Positions 8,520-25,298 of a DNA stretch of 64,000 bases are shown here, in pieces; position 1 is the first letter of the stretch, and each line of letters starts with the position of its first letter. The notes under the pieces were generated by a model. It was not told where the DNA came from and did not search any database. It saw only the letters and a list, made by a program, of their open reading frames with translations. Source of the DNA: JAWKSY01 sp041402125 (GTDB lineage: Bacteria; Planctomycetota; GCA-002687715; DRQF01); contig JAWKSY010000007.1 in the NCBI GenBank assembly GCA_041402125.1, positions 1 to 64,000 of the forward strand. The letters run 5' to 3'. The translations under genes and the position numbers were made by a program.

Positions 8520-10310
8520 ATGCCCAGGACCCCGGTCGCCCGCGGGCGCGGACGCGCCGTCCTCGCCCTCCTCGTCTCGTTTGCGTGTCTCGCGATCCCG
8601 CTCCGGGCGCAGGAGGGCGGCGACCGCTACAGCGGCCGCCCCTTCGCGACGCGAAGCCCGGTGCTCGCGAGGAACGGCATGGCCTGCACGAGCCAGCCGC
8701 TCGCGACCCAGGTCGCCCTCGACGTGCTGCGGCGCGGCGGCAACGCGGTCGACGCCGCGATCGCGGCGAACGCGGCGCTCGGCCTCATGGAACCGACCGG
8801 TTGCGGCGTCGGCGGTGATCTCTTCGCGATCGTCTGGGACGCGAAGGAGAAGAAGCTGTTCGGCTACAACGGCAGCGGGCGCTCGCCGCGCGGGCTCACG
8901 CGCGACGAACTCCTCCGCGTCGTGCCTCGCCGCGGGGAGGACGGCGGCGTCATCCTGAGCGCGCCGCCGCGCATCCCCGCGCACGGTCCCCTGCCCGTCA
9001 GCGTCCCCGGGTGCGTCGACGGGTGGTTCGCACTTCACGACCGCTTCGGGCACCTTCCGATGAAGGACCTCCTCGCGCCCGCGATCGGCTACGCGCGGGA
9101 CGGATTCCCCGTGAGCCAGCTCATCGCCCGCTACTGGTCCGGCAACGCGGCGGCCTTCGCGCGATCCCGCGATCTGACCGAGAAGGAGAACTTCGCCCGC
9201 ACCTTCCTCGTCGACGGTCGGGCGCCGGCCGAGGGCGAGATCTTCCGCAACCGCGATCTCGCGCGGCTCTACGCCCGCATCGCGGAGGAGGGGCGCGCGG
9301 GCTTCTACGGCGGCGAGACCGCGAAGACGATCGACGCCTACATGAAGCGTGTCGGCGGCTACCTGCGCGCCTCGGATCTCGAGGAACACCGCGGGGAGTG
9401 GGTCGAGCCCGTCTCCGTCAACTACCGCGGGTACGACGTCTACGAGCTCCCGCCGAACGGGCAGGGCATCGCGGCGTTGCAGATGCTCAATCTCCTCGAG
9501 GGCTACGAGCTCGCGAAGATGGAGCACAACTCCGCCGACTACCTCCACCTCCTGATCGAGGCGAAGAAGGTCGCGTACGAGGATCGCGCGAAGTTCTACG
9601 CCGACCCCGCGTTCTCCCGCGTGCCGGTGAAGGGACTGCTCGCGAAGGACTATGCCGCTGCGCGGCGGGCGCTCATCGATCCCGAGAAGGCGCAGCGGCG
9701 CATCGCGGCCGGCAACCCGAGCCTCGAGGAGGGAGACACCATCTACCTCGCCACCGCGGATCGCTGGGGGAACATGGTCTCGCTGATCCAGAGCAACTAC
9801 CGCGGGATGGGGTCGGGGCTCGTGCCGGACGGGCTCGGCTTCGTCCTCCAGGATCGCGGCGAGCTCTTCGCGCTCGAGGAGGGGCACGCCAACGACTACG
9901 CGCCCGGCAAGCGCCCCTTCCACACGATCATCCCCGCCTTCGCGATGAAGGACGGCGCGCCCTGGCTCTGCTTCGGCGTCATGGGCGGCGGCATGCAGCC
10001 GCAAGGTCACGTGCAGGTGCTGCTCAACCTCATCGACTTCGGGATGAACGTGCAGGAGGCCGGCGATGCGGCGCGCTTCAATCACGAGGGTTCGAGTCAG
10101 CCCACGGGCGACGTGATGAGGGACGGGGGTCAGGTCGCGATCGAATCGGGCGTGCCGGAGGCGATCCGGACGGAGCTCCAGCGGCGCGGCCACCGGCTGA
10201 AGGCCCGTTCGAGCTTCGGCGGCTACCAGGCGATCCTCCGGGACCCCGCGACCGGCGTCTATCACGGGGCCTCCGAGATGCGGAAGGACGGTCAGGCGGC
10301 GGGTTTCTGA
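8520..10310 (+). CDS. ggt: Gamma-glutamyltransferase, exported
   Basis: 596 residues with a signal peptide (residues 1 to about 30, ending LRAQ). It transfers the gamma-glutamyl group of glutathione to acceptors or water in the periplasm. It is made as a proenzyme that self-cleaves before a Thr into large and small subunits: the cleavage Thr is residue 407 in EEGDTIYLATAD, followed by GNMVSLIQSNYRGMGSG. The large subunit holds GGNAVDAAIAANAALG and EPTGCGVGGDLF, the family signature. The small subunit ends with VMGGGMQPQGHVQV and a conserved C-terminal GGYQAI region. Length agrees with the family (~580). I start at ATG 8520-8522 because CGGAGAGA precedes it; an in-frame ATG at 8487 adds 11 residues without purpose. 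It stands alone between the metal-binding protein gene and the 10478 gene. Confidence 0.95.
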   Translation: MPRTPVARGRGRAVLALLVSFACLAIPLRAQEGGDRYSGRPFATRSPVLARNGMACTSQPLATQVALDVLRRGGNAVDAAIAANAALGLMEPTGCGVGGDLFAIVWDAKEKKLFGYNGSGRSPRGLTRDELLRVVPRRGEDGGVILSAPPRIPAHGPLPVSVPGCVDGWFALHDRFGHLPMKDLLAPAIGYARDGFPVSQLIARYWSGNAAAFARSRDLTEKENFARTFLVDGRAPAEGEIFRNRDLARLYARIAEEGRAGFYGGETAKTIDAYMKRVGGYLRASDLEEHRGEWVEPVSVNYRGYDVYELPPNGQGIAALQMLNLLEGYELAKMEHNSADYLHLLIEAKKVAYEDRAKFYADPAFSRVPVKGLLAKDYAAARRALIDPEKAQRRIAAGNPSLEEGDTIYLATADRWGNMVSLIQSNYRGMGSGLVPDGLGFVLQDRGELFALEEGHANDYAPGKRPFHTIIPAFAMKDGAPWLCFGVMGGGMQPQGHVQVLLNLIDFGMNVQEAGDAARFNHEGSSQPTGDVMRDGGQVAIESGVPEAIRTELQRRGHRLKARSSFGGYQAILRDPATGVYHGASEMRKDGQAAGF

Positions 10311-10477
10311 CCGGAATGGCGGGATCGGCGCCGGGGCGGCATTCAGGCCGCGGCGCGCGACGGCCGAAAGGAGGAGAGGGCGGGTAATATCCCGTTCGCG
10401 ATCACGGGGAAGTCCACCCGGCGAGCCTCGTCTCTCCGGACGGACCCCGTTTCCACCAGACCGCACCCGGTGAAGGC

Positions 10478-12427
10478 ATGAACCGCGACCTCCTCTTGCT
10501 CTCGATCCTGCTCGTCGTCCTGCTCCTCGGCGGGCTGGCTGGCGTCCTGATCACGGGCGGAGGGGACGGGGAGGCTCCGCTCCGCGAGGACGGCGCGCTC
10601 GAACTCGAGGAGGACGCCCCGCGGGAGCCGGAGGCCGCGCGGAGGACCGCGCCCGTCGCCCGCGTTCCGGACGCGGGGCCCGCCACGGCCCCGCCGGTCG
10701 AAGCCGGTGGTGTCGACGAGCCCGACTCCGATCCCGGGCTGGCGGCGCTCGAGGGCGTCGTCACCGCCCCCGGCGGGGAACCCGTGGCGGGGGCCCTGGT
10801 CTGCCTCCGGCGGGATCTCTCGGCCTTCGAGGGGGCGGGGCTGCCCGGCGCGGTGCTGGGAAGTGCCGTCACCGACGACCTCGGTCGCTACCGGATGGTC
10901 GACCTCGAGCCCGAGGAGTGGCTTCTCGTCACCGCCGAACACCCGGACTTCGCTCGCAAGGAGGTCGGCGGTCTCAGCGTCCTGGCGGGCGAGTCGCTGC
11001 GGCGGGATCTCACGCTGGTCCCGGGAACCGGGATCTCCGGCGTCGTCCGCGACGAGTCCGGTCTGCCGGTCGCCGGCGCGATCGTGCGCGTCGCGCCCCA
11101 GGAGGCCTTCCAGCTCGACCCGACGACGGGGGAGGAGGGCCGGACCGAGACGGGGTCCGACGGGACCTTCCGCGTCGATCATCTCATGCCGGGCTACAAG
11201 CGCGTCTGGGCCGCGGCTCCGGGGCGGGAGACCGCCGTGCTCGTCCAGGTGCTCGTGAAGCGCGATCAGGAGACCGAAGGCGTCGCCTTCCGGCTGGGCG
11301 CGGGCCGCGTCATCCGCGGTCGCGTCGAGGACGCGGACGGTCGGCCGGTCGCCGACGTGACGGTCAACGCCTCGCGCATCCGCGAGGAGCGACAGTCCGG
11401 TCCCGTCGTGCCCTATCCGGGAGTCACCACCGACCGGAACGGCGCCTTCCTGATCGAGGGGCTGCCCGACGGCGCCTACACGCTCAGCGCCCGCAAGCCG
11501 GGCTACTCCAACCGGGGAGCCTTCGCGCACGCGCGGACGGGCTCCGCCGATGCCGTCATCAAGGTCACCCGCAGCCCCAGGATCATCGGGCGCGTGGTCG
11601 ACGCGAGGACGGGCGAGCCCGTCGAACGCTTCGACCTCGTCGCCTCCGCGACGCCGGACCTCCTCTTCGACGGTCGGCCGACCGCCCAGTCCTTCCGCGA
11701 CCCCCGGGGCCGTTTCGAGTTCTCGATCGGGGAGCGCACCGGACGGGTCTGGCTCGTGGCCCGCGCGCGGGGCTACGCGGGCGGCCGCGGCGGTCCGGTC
11801 CTGATCGGAGACGCGCGCGCCGGCGAGCTGGTGATCGAGATGGAGCGCGGCATCGTCGTCACGGGACGGGTGCTCGACGCCGAGGGTCGGCCCGTGGCCG
11901 GGGCGACCGCCCGGCTCGAGGCGCACCGCGCCTCGGGCGAGGGCAGCGAGTCCCGGCTGGCGGAGACCCTCTACGGCAAGATGAAGCGCCGCCAGGCGAC
12001 GGCCCGCAGCGACGCCGACGGGCGCTACCGGATCCGCGCCGTGATGTCCGGAACCTACCGGCTCGCGGTGGAGGCGGACGGCTTCGCCGCCTTCCTCGAC
12101 GAGGCGGCGCTGGTCGTCGAGCGCGATCGGGATCTGGACGCGGGAACCTGCCGCCTCGTCCGCCCGGCGCGGATGCGCGGGCGCGTGATCGACCGCGGTG
12201 ACGGCGGGCCGGCCCCCCGGGAGGTCGTCCTCCGGCCGCTCGAAGGCGCCCCGGGTCGGGTCTACCGGTCCTCGGTGGGGAAGGGCGGGGCCTATCGCAT
12301 CGAGGGCATCCACCCCGGTCGCTACGCGATCGAGGTGACCCGCATGGCCTTCCGCTTCGAGAACGGCGAGACCGAGCTTCCGCGGGTCGCCCTCGACTCG
12401 GGTCAGGACCTCCAGCTCGACCTCTGA
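10478..12427 (+). CDS. Membrane-anchored protein with six carboxypeptidase-regulatory-like repeats
   Basis: 649 residues. Residues 7-27 form a hydrophobic signal anchor (LLSILLVVLLLGGLAG), then an acidic/Pro-rich linker to about residue 85. Six beta-sandwich repeats follow, starting near residues 90, 185, 278, 368, 460 and 565, each with the pattern GxVxDxxGxPVxGAxV and later DGxYRIxxxxPGxY. These are CarboxypepD_reg (transthyretin-like) domains, usual in surface or periplasmic proteins of Planctomycetes and Bacteroidetes, and non-enzymatic. No catalytic domain is seen, so the role may be adhesion or scaffolding. It precedes the respiratory operon on the same strand but is separated by 192 bp. 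Confidence 0.8.
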   Translation: MNRDLLLLSILLVVLLLGGLAGVLITGGGDGEAPLREDGALELEEDAPREPEAARRTAPVARVPDAGPATAPPVEAGGVDEPDSDPGLAALEGVVTAPGGEPVAGALVCLRRDLSAFEGAGLPGAVLGSAVTDDLGRYRMVDLEPEEWLLVTAEHPDFARKEVGGLSVLAGESLRRDLTLVPGTGISGVVRDESGLPVAGAIVRVAPQEAFQLDPTTGEEGRTETGSDGTFRVDHLMPGYKRVWAAAPGRETAVLVQVLVKRDQETEGVAFRLGAGRVIRGRVEDADGRPVADVTVNASRIREERQSGPVVPYPGVTTDRNGAFLIEGLPDGAYTLSARKPGYSNRGAFAHARTGSADAVIKVTRSPRIIGRVVDARTGEPVERFDLVASATPDLLFDGRPTAQSFRDPRGRFEFSIGERTGRVWLVARARGYAGGRGGPVLIGDARAGELVIEMERGIVVTGRVLDAEGRPVAGATARLEAHRASGEGSESRLAETLYGKMKRRQATARSDADGRYRIRAVMSGTYRLAVEADGFAAFLDEAALVVERDRDLDAGTCRLVRPARMRGRVIDRGDGGPAPREVVLRPLEGAPGRVYRSSVGKGGAYRIEGIHPGRYAIEVTRMAFRFENGETELPRVALDSGQDLQLDL

Positions 12428-12619
12428 TCCCGCTCTCGCCGGGGCTTGTTAAACCCTCACAAGCGCGCCTCTTCCGCCGCGCGACCATCTGTCGCATTGG
12501 CGCTCCGGACCCCCTTGTCACACTGCGTCCAACGTCTCGCCGCGAGGGGGTCCGTCCAGATCGCCCGAGCGCGCGGCGAGAGCGATCATAAGTCTCCAGC
12601 CAGGAACAGGTTGCGACCA

Positions 12620-13263
12620 ATGGCCCAACCCATCTTCCCGAAGTGGCTGAACAGCGCGCGCCTCGTGATCCTGGCCGTCCTCGCGGGCGGCCCGGTCTAC
12701 GCGGTCGTGCTTCTCGGCTACGGCGCCTCTCCGAAGACCCTGAACGTCGGCTACCAGCCGGACCAGCCGGTCCCCTTCAGCCACAAGCTGCACGCGGGCG
12801 ACCTCGGACTGGACTGCCGCTACTGCCACAACACGGTCGAGAAGGCGTATCACGCGGCGGTTCCGCCGACCGCGACCTGCCTGAACTGCCACACCAACAT
12901 CCATCCGAGCAGCGTTCGGCTGGCCGAGGTGCGGAAGAGCGGCGAGACCGGCGAGCCCATCCCGTGGGTCCGGGTCCACAAGCTGCCCGACTACGTCTAC
13001 TTCAACCACGCCGCGCACATCCAGGGCGGCGTGTCCTGCGTCTCCTGCCACGGCCGCGTCGACACGATGGAGAAGGTCCATCAGGTCGAGCCGCTGAGCA
13101 TGGGCTGGTGCCTCGAGTGCCACCGCGCGCCCGAGAACCACCTCCGCCCCGCGGACAAGGTCTTCGAGCTGGCCTGGAAGGCCGACTCCGAGGAGGCGCA
13201 GATCGCGCTCGGCCTCGAGCTGAAGGACAAGCACAACATCAACCCCTCGACGGATTGCTCCAC

Positions 13264-13276
<13 letters not shown>
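12620..13276 (+). CDS. actA: Alternative Complex III subunit A, pentaheme cytochrome c
   Basis: 218 residues. One N-terminal membrane anchor (about 12-32, ARLVILAVLAGGPVYAVVLL) and five CxxCH heme c sites: CRYCH (about 66), CLNCH (86), CVSCH (140), CLECH (164), CSTCH (213). Five hemes match ActA of Alternative Complex III, which oxidises quinol and passes electrons toward the oxidase. It has distal His/Met candidates in FSHKLH and FNHAAH. ATG 12620 is the first codon that gives the anchor directly. The end overlaps actB by 13 nt. First gene of the 12.6-kb respiratory operon. The 192 bp before it have a CTTGT/ACAAG inverted pair but no promoter that I would call. Confidence 0.93.
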
Positions 13277-17731
<4,455 letters not shown>

Positions 17732-17735
<4 letters not shown>

Positions 17736-18885
17736 GCGCGGAGAAGAAGGAGCAGGTCTACGGCGTCGTTGCCGAGTACTCCGACGTGGACAGCGTCATG
17801 GCGGCCGCCCGCAAGGTGCGCGACGCCGGGTACTCGAAGTGGGACGTCCACACGCCCTTCCCGGTCCACGGTCTGGACGACGCGATGGGCGTCCGTCCGA
17901 CCATCCTGCCCTGGCTCGTGCTCGGCGCCGGTCTGACCGGCCTCTGCGGCGCGATCCTGATGCAGTGGTGGATGAACGCGGTCGACTACCGCTTCGCCAT
18001 CTCGGGCAAGCCGATGTGGTCGCTCGCGGCCCACGTCCCGATCATCTTCGAGTCGACGGTCCTCCTCTCGGCGCTCACCGCCTTCTTCGGCGTGCTGGCG
18101 CTGAACAAGCTGCCGCAGCTCTACCACCCGCTGCAGCGTCTGGACCGCTTCGCGAAGGTGACCGACGACAAGTTCTTCGTCGTCATCGAGGCGGCCGACC
18201 CGAACTTCAAGGAGGGTCGGACGACCGAGCTCCTCGAGTCGACCGGCGCGCAGGCCGTCGAGGTCTGCATGGACGAGGTCGGCGGCGAGGGCCTCCCGAA
18301 GGCGCTCAAGGTGGCCATCGCCTTCCTGGTGATGATCTCGTGGATCCCGCTGGCCTGGGCCTACCGCGCCCGGACGGTCCCGACCGACAAGCCGGCCTAC
18401 AACATCGCGAACGACATGGACCAGCAGCCCAAGCTGAAGGCCCAGAACCGCTTCTCGATGGGACAGGTCGCGGGGACGATCGCCGTCGGCGAGCTCCGCG
18501 CCGATCGTCACCTCCACGAGGGCAAGATCGGCCCCGGCGACACCGACTGGGCCACGACCTGGCCCATCGCGATCAACGCCGAGACGATGGAGCGCGGACG
18601 CCAGCGCTACGACATCTACTGCTCCGCCTGCCACGGCCTCACCGGCGAAGGTGACGGCGCGGTGGCGGAGCGCGCGGCCCTCCTCAACGAGAAGGGCAGC
18701 GCGGCGTGGACCAAGCCGGCGAACTACGGCGACGAGAAGTACCTCTCGATGCCGATCGGCGAGATCTACGCCACGATCAAGAACGGCAAGAACACCATGA
18801 AGGGCTACGCCGCGCAGATCCCGGTCGAGGACCGCTGGCGATCGTGCTCTACGTGCGGGCGCTCCAGGCGCAGCGCGGACAGTGA
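17732..18885 (+). CDS. actDE: Alternative Complex III subunits D and E fused (ActDE), with a one-base frameshift near the 3' end
   Basis: N-terminal DUF3341 domain (ActD, about residues 1-225, with two helices: WLVLGAGLTGLCGAILMQWW and VPIIFESTVLLSALTAFFG). After a membrane segment near residue 205, a monoheme cytochrome c domain (ActE) has CSACH at about residue 297 and a Met-containing loop MPIGEIYATIKNGKNTM. In many organisms ActD and ActE are separate genes. At 18836-18840 the frame reads TGG CGA where TGG GCG ATC is expected. With one G restored the end is WAIVLYVRALQAQRGQ and stop 18883-18885, the usual cytochrome c C-terminal helix. Unrepaired, the frame runs on out of phase to 20215 through actF. 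A sequencing or assembly error is most likely. The coordinates given assume the repaired frame (384 aa). Confidence 0.85.
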
Positions 18886-18905
18886 CCGGGGGCGAGTCGA
18901 GCAAG

Positions 18906-20162
<1,257 letters not shown>

Positions 20163-20172
20163 GAGACGGCAC

Positions 20173-20466
20173 GTGGCGGTTCAGAAGGACAAGGTCGACA
20201 CCGACGGCATCCTGATCTGGGGCGGTCTGTCGATGATCGTCATCTACCTGATCGTGGTGGTGCTCGAGGGCTTCTTCGCGGGCTACGTCGCCGAGCGCGA
20301 CGCCGAGCAGTTCGGCGACCCGGCGAAGACCTCGGCCGGTCGGCTCGAGACCGACCAGATGTTGCGCCTGCGCGGGGGCGAGACGCTCCCGGGCGGCAAG
20401 AAGAGCGTGGCGATCGAGGACGCGATGAAGAGCGTCGTCGAGCAGCAGAAGTCGAAGGTGCGCTGA
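20173..20466 (+). CDS. Small one-helix membrane protein of the ACIII-caa3 operon
   Basis: 97 residues from a GTG start at 20173, with an AGGAGA site at 20161-20166. One transmembrane helix (about 12-38: ILIWGGLSMIVIYLIVVVLEG) is followed by a charged domain of ~55 residues without Cys or His pairs, hence no redox centre. I do not recognise the family. Its position between actF and sco, with 10 and 23 nt spacing, makes it a probable accessory or assembly subunit of Alternative Complex III or the oxidase. Confidence 0.8.
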   Translation: MAVQKDKVDTDGILIWGGLSMIVIYLIVVVLEGFFAGYVAERDAEQFGDPAKTSAGRLETDQMLRLRGGETLPGGKKSVAIEDAMKSVVEQQKSKVR

Positions 20467-20489
20467 GCGCGGACCTTCAACGGGAGAAG

Positions 20490-21341
20490 ATGATCATGCG
20501 CGCGTTCACGTCACTCCGGACCTTCACGCTGGCCCTGTTCCTCGGAACGGTGGTCGCGGGGCCGGTGTGCGCGCAGATCAACCGCGCCCAGCCTCCGGGC
20601 GTCGGCGCGGCGGCGAAGGTGACCGAGAAACTCGGCGACACGATCGATCGGACGCTCGCCTTCGTGGACGAGCGCGGTCGCGACGTGACGCTGGGCGACT
20701 ACCTCGACGGCACCCACCCCGTCATCCTGACGCTGAACTACTCGAGCTGCCCGATGCTCTGCAGCCTGCAGCTCGACGGTCTCGGTCGCGTCCTCCGGCT
20801 CATGGACATGTCGCCGGGCGAGGACTTCAAGATCCTCACCGTCAGCATCGATCCGACCGAGGACTGGCGCCGGGCCCAGCTCTGGAAGCGCAAGCGCCTC
20901 GAGCAGCTCGACAAGAAGAGCGCCGCGAGCGGCTGGAGCTTCCTCACGGGACGGGAGGAGAACATCCGCGCCCTGGCCGATTCGGTCGGCTTCGGCTACG
21001 CGAAGGATCCGGAGAGCGGGGAGTACGCGCACGCCGCGGCCTTCATGGTCCTCTCGCCCGAGGGCAAGGTCACCCGCTACCTCTACGGGCACCAGTTCGA
21101 GTCGCGCACCGTCCGCCTGAGCCTCGTCGAGGCGGCCGACGGCAAGATCGGCAGCGCCGGTGACCGCGTGATCCTCTACTGCTACGCCTTCGACCCCGAG
21201 GCCGGGGTCTACACCAGACAGTCGATGACGATCATGAGGATCGTCGGCGTCCTGACCATGCTCGCCCTGGGCGGCATGGGACTTTACTTTTGGCGACGCG
21301 AGCGCGCGCTGCGCCGTTCGCGAACCGAGGCCGTTGCATGA
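20490..21341 (+). CDS. sco: SCO1/SenC/PrrC copper chaperone
   Basis: 283 residues. Signal peptide about 1-29 (VVAGPVCAQ), thioredoxin-like domain with the copper-binding CPMLC at about residue 86-90 within LNYSSCPMLCSLQLDG, and a later His (YAHAAAFMVLSPEG) as third ligand. Unusually, a C-terminal transmembrane helix (about 246-268, MRIVGVLTMLALGGMGLYFW) follows, so the protein is anchored at its end. SCO delivers Cu to the CuA site of oxidase subunit II, encoded next; the stop overlaps coxB by ATGA. ATG at 20490 or the third codon ATG at 20496 are both possible; GGGAGA lies 6 nt before the first. Confidence 0.93.
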   Translation: MIMRAFTSLRTFTLALFLGTVVAGPVCAQINRAQPPGVGAAAKVTEKLGDTIDRTLAFVDERGRDVTLGDYLDGTHPVILTLNYSSCPMLCSLQLDGLGRVLRLMDMSPGEDFKILTVSIDPTEDWRRAQLWKRKRLEQLDKKSAASGWSFLTGREENIRALADSVGFGYAKDPESGEYAHAAAFMVLSPEGKVTRYLYGHQFESRTVRLSLVEAADGKIGSAGDRVILYCYAFDPEAGVYTRQSMTIMRIVGVLTMLALGGMGLYFWRRERALRRSRTEAVA

Positions 21342-22327
21342 ACGCGTTCTTCGCAAGCTCCGAGTCGGGATCGGGCTCGTACTGGTACGCCCCGCCCGCC
21401 AGCCAGGTGGCCGGTGAGGTGTTCTGGCTCTTCGACCTGATCTTCTGGATCTCGGCGATCTTCTTCTTCGTCATCATCGCCATGGGCGGCTTCATGGTCG
21501 TGAAGTACCGCCGTCGCCCGGGCGTGGACGCGCAGAAGACGGACAACCACAACACGGCGCTCGAGCTCCTCTGGAGCGTCATCCCGACGATCCTCGTCGT
21601 CGCGTTCTTCTGGTTCGGCTTCGACATCTACATGTCGCTGAAGCGGATCCCGGACGACGCCTACCGGATCAACGTGATCGGGCAGAAGTGGGCCTGGAGC
21701 TACGAGTACCCCAACGGCATGATCTCGAACATGCTCGTGGTGCCGCAGGGCCGCAACATCGAGCTCGTCCTGAGCTCGAACGACGTCATCCACAGCTACT
21801 CCATTCCCGACTTCGCGACGAAGATGGACGCGGTCCCCGGCCGCTACAACCGCCTGTGGTTCCACGCCGAAAACGTCGGCGAGCACCAGGTCTTCTGCAC
21901 CGAGTACTGCGGCGACGGCCACTCGACCATGCTGTCGCGGCTGAGCGTCCGGAATCAGGCCGCGTTCGACGACTGGTACGAGACCGAGTCGAACTTCATG
22001 GACAGCGAGACGCTGAGCCCGGTCGACAAGGGGAAGAAGCTCTACGGCATCCACGGCTGCGCCGCGTGCCACTCGCTCGACGGCAAGGACAACGTCGCGG
22101 GCGGCGGACCGACCTTCAAGGGCCACTGGGGCACCACGCGGAGCCTCGCGGACGGCAGCTCGGTCACCATGGACGACAACTACGTCCGCGAGTCGATCCT
22201 GCGCCCGAACGCGAAGATCGTCGCCGGCTACCCCAAGGATCGCATGCCGAACTTCGAGGGGCGCCTCGACGACCGCGAGATCGCCGCCCTGATCCAATTC
22301 ATCCAGGCCCAGACGGAGGGCAAGTGA
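21338..22327 (+). CDS. coxB: Cytochrome c oxidase subunit II fused to cytochrome c (caa3 type)
   Basis: 329 residues. Two transmembrane helices (about 29-50 and 68-90), then a cupredoxin domain with the binuclear CuA motif FCTEYCGDGHSTM (about 186-198, all ligands C, E, C, H, M present), and a C-terminal cytochrome c domain with CAACH at about residue 241 and a Met in DRMPNFEGRL. Fusion to cytochrome c defines a caa3 oxidase that can take electrons straight from Alternative Complex III. ATG overlaps the sco stop; 1 nt precedes coxA. Confidence 0.96.
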   Translation: MNAFFASSESGSGSYWYAPPASQVAGEVFWLFDLIFWISAIFFFVIIAMGGFMVVKYRRRPGVDAQKTDNHNTALELLWSVIPTILVVAFFWFGFDIYMSLKRIPDDAYRINVIGQKWAWSYEYPNGMISNMLVVPQGRNIELVLSSNDVIHSYSIPDFATKMDAVPGRYNRLWFHAENVGEHQVFCTEYCGDGHSTMLSRLSVRNQAAFDDWYETESNFMDSETLSPVDKGKKLYGIHGCAACHSLDGKDNVAGGGPTFKGHWGTTRSLADGSSVTMDDNYVRESILRPNAKIVAGYPKDRMPNFEGRLDDREIAALIQFIQAQTEGK

Positions 22328-22328
22328 C

Positions 22329-24073
<1,745 letters not shown>

Positions 24074-24074
<1 letters not shown>

Positions 24075-24832
24075 TGAGCAGCACGGCCACCGAGACCGCG
24101 CACGACGCGCATCACTTCCACGACGATCAGGCGTGGCATCTCGCGCACCACTTCGAGACGCCGCACCAGCAGTTCGACTCGGGCAAGCTGGGCACCTGGC
24201 TGTTCCTCGTCACCGAGGTGCTCTTCTTCAGCGGGCTCTTCGTCGCCTACGGCGTCTACCGGATGACCCGCCCGGAGCTCTTCACCTACGCGTCGGGCTA
24301 CCTCGACACGAAGATGGGTGCGATCAACACCGTGGTGCTGATCTTCAGCTCCCTGACCGCGGCCTGGGCGGTGCGCTGCGCGCAGCTCGGCAACCGGAAG
24401 GGGCTGACGATCAACATCGTGCTCACGCTCATGTGCGCGGCGGGCTTCATGGTCATCAAGTACCTCGAGTACTCGCACAAGATCCACATCGGCCTCTTCC
24501 CGGGCGCCCCGGCCGAGCCGGGTCAGGAGTCCATGTGGAACTTCAACCCCGAGTGGGCCCCCGGTGAGAAGGTCCACTTCGCCGACGATCCGAACGCCCC
24601 GGCGCTGCACGACCTGAAGAACTTCTTCGGCGTCTACTTCTGCATGACCGGCCTGCACGGAATCCACGTGATGGTCGGCATGGGGCTGTGGATCTGGATG
24701 CTGATCCGCAACCTGAAGGGTCAGTTCGGGCCGAAGTTCTACGGCCCGGTCGACTTCGTCGCCCTCTACTGGCACATCGTCGACATCATCTGGATCTTCC
24801 TCTTCCCGCTCCTCTACCTGATCCGGCACTGA
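24074..24832 (+). CDS. coxC: Cytochrome c oxidase subunit III
   Basis: 252 residues. A His-rich N-terminus (TAHDAHHFHDDQAWHLAHHF) of ~30 residues precedes five helices. GKLGTWLFLVTEVLFFSGLF, CMTGLHGIHVMVG and YWHIVDIIWIFLFPLLYLI are the subunit III signatures. An extra ~60-residue loop (about 145-190, with WNFNPEWAPGEKVHF) lies before the last helices. It supports the integrity of subunit I turnover. It is coupled to coxA by TGATG. Confidence 0.95.
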
Positions 24833-24848
24833 TCGGAGGACCCCGGCC

Positions 24849-25199
24849 ATGCACGCACACGATTCCGGACACGACCAGCACGGGTTCTCCCACGTCATGC
24901 CGATCAAGGGCCTCCTCGCGATCTTCTTCGCGCTGGTGGGTCTGACGGTGGCGACGGTGGTGGCGGCGCAGCTCCCGACGGGGCGCTTCGACATCGTCGT
25001 CGCGATGGTGATCGCGGTGATCAAGGCGCTCATCGTGGCGACCTGGTTCATGCACCTCCGTCACGACAAGGTGCTGAACATCATCGCCTTCGCGGGCTCG
25101 CTCTTCTTCGTGATCCTCTTCCTGGGCTTCGCGATGCTCGACAAGGGCCAGTACGAGTCGGACCTCGCGCGCAACGCGGCGATCACCGCCCCGCGCTGA
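24849..25199 (+). CDS. coxD: Cytochrome c oxidase subunit IV (CtaF/COX4-like)
   Basis: 116 residues, three transmembrane helices (about 18-38, 45-65, 74-95), with the family motif KALIVATWFMHLRHDK. Small structural subunit; last gene of the operon, 16 nt after coxC. A strong hairpin terminator follows at 25224. Confidence 0.88.
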   Translation: MHAHDSGHDQHGFSHVMPIKGLLAIFFALVGLTVATVVAAQLPTGRFDIVVAMVIAVIKALIVATWFMHLRHDKVLNIIAFAGSLFFVILFLGFAMLDKGQYESDLARNAAITAPR

Positions 25200-25223
25200 G
25201 CCCGACCCCTGGGTAAGCACCCT

Positions 25224-25273
25224 AAACGAGCGCGCCCCGCGATATCCGAGGATCTCGCGGGGCGCGCTCGTTT
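25224..25273. terminator. Bidirectional intrinsic terminator between coxD and ftcD
   Basis: 19-bp perfect stem (25224-25242 with 25255-25273), AAA before and TTT after, so it serves both the plus-strand respiratory operon and the convergent minus-strand ftcD unit. Confidence 0.85.
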
Positions 25274-25298
25274 CGGGTCGTCGCTCGCGACCGTCGTC

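Noticed and set aside
10085..10110. tRNA T-loop-like GGTTCGAGTC
   Set aside because: Inside the ggt coding sequence with no cloverleaf around it.
18836..18840. Programmed -1 frameshift in actDE
   Set aside because: No slippery heptamer and no reason for a respiratory cytochrome to need one; a lost G in GGG is simpler.
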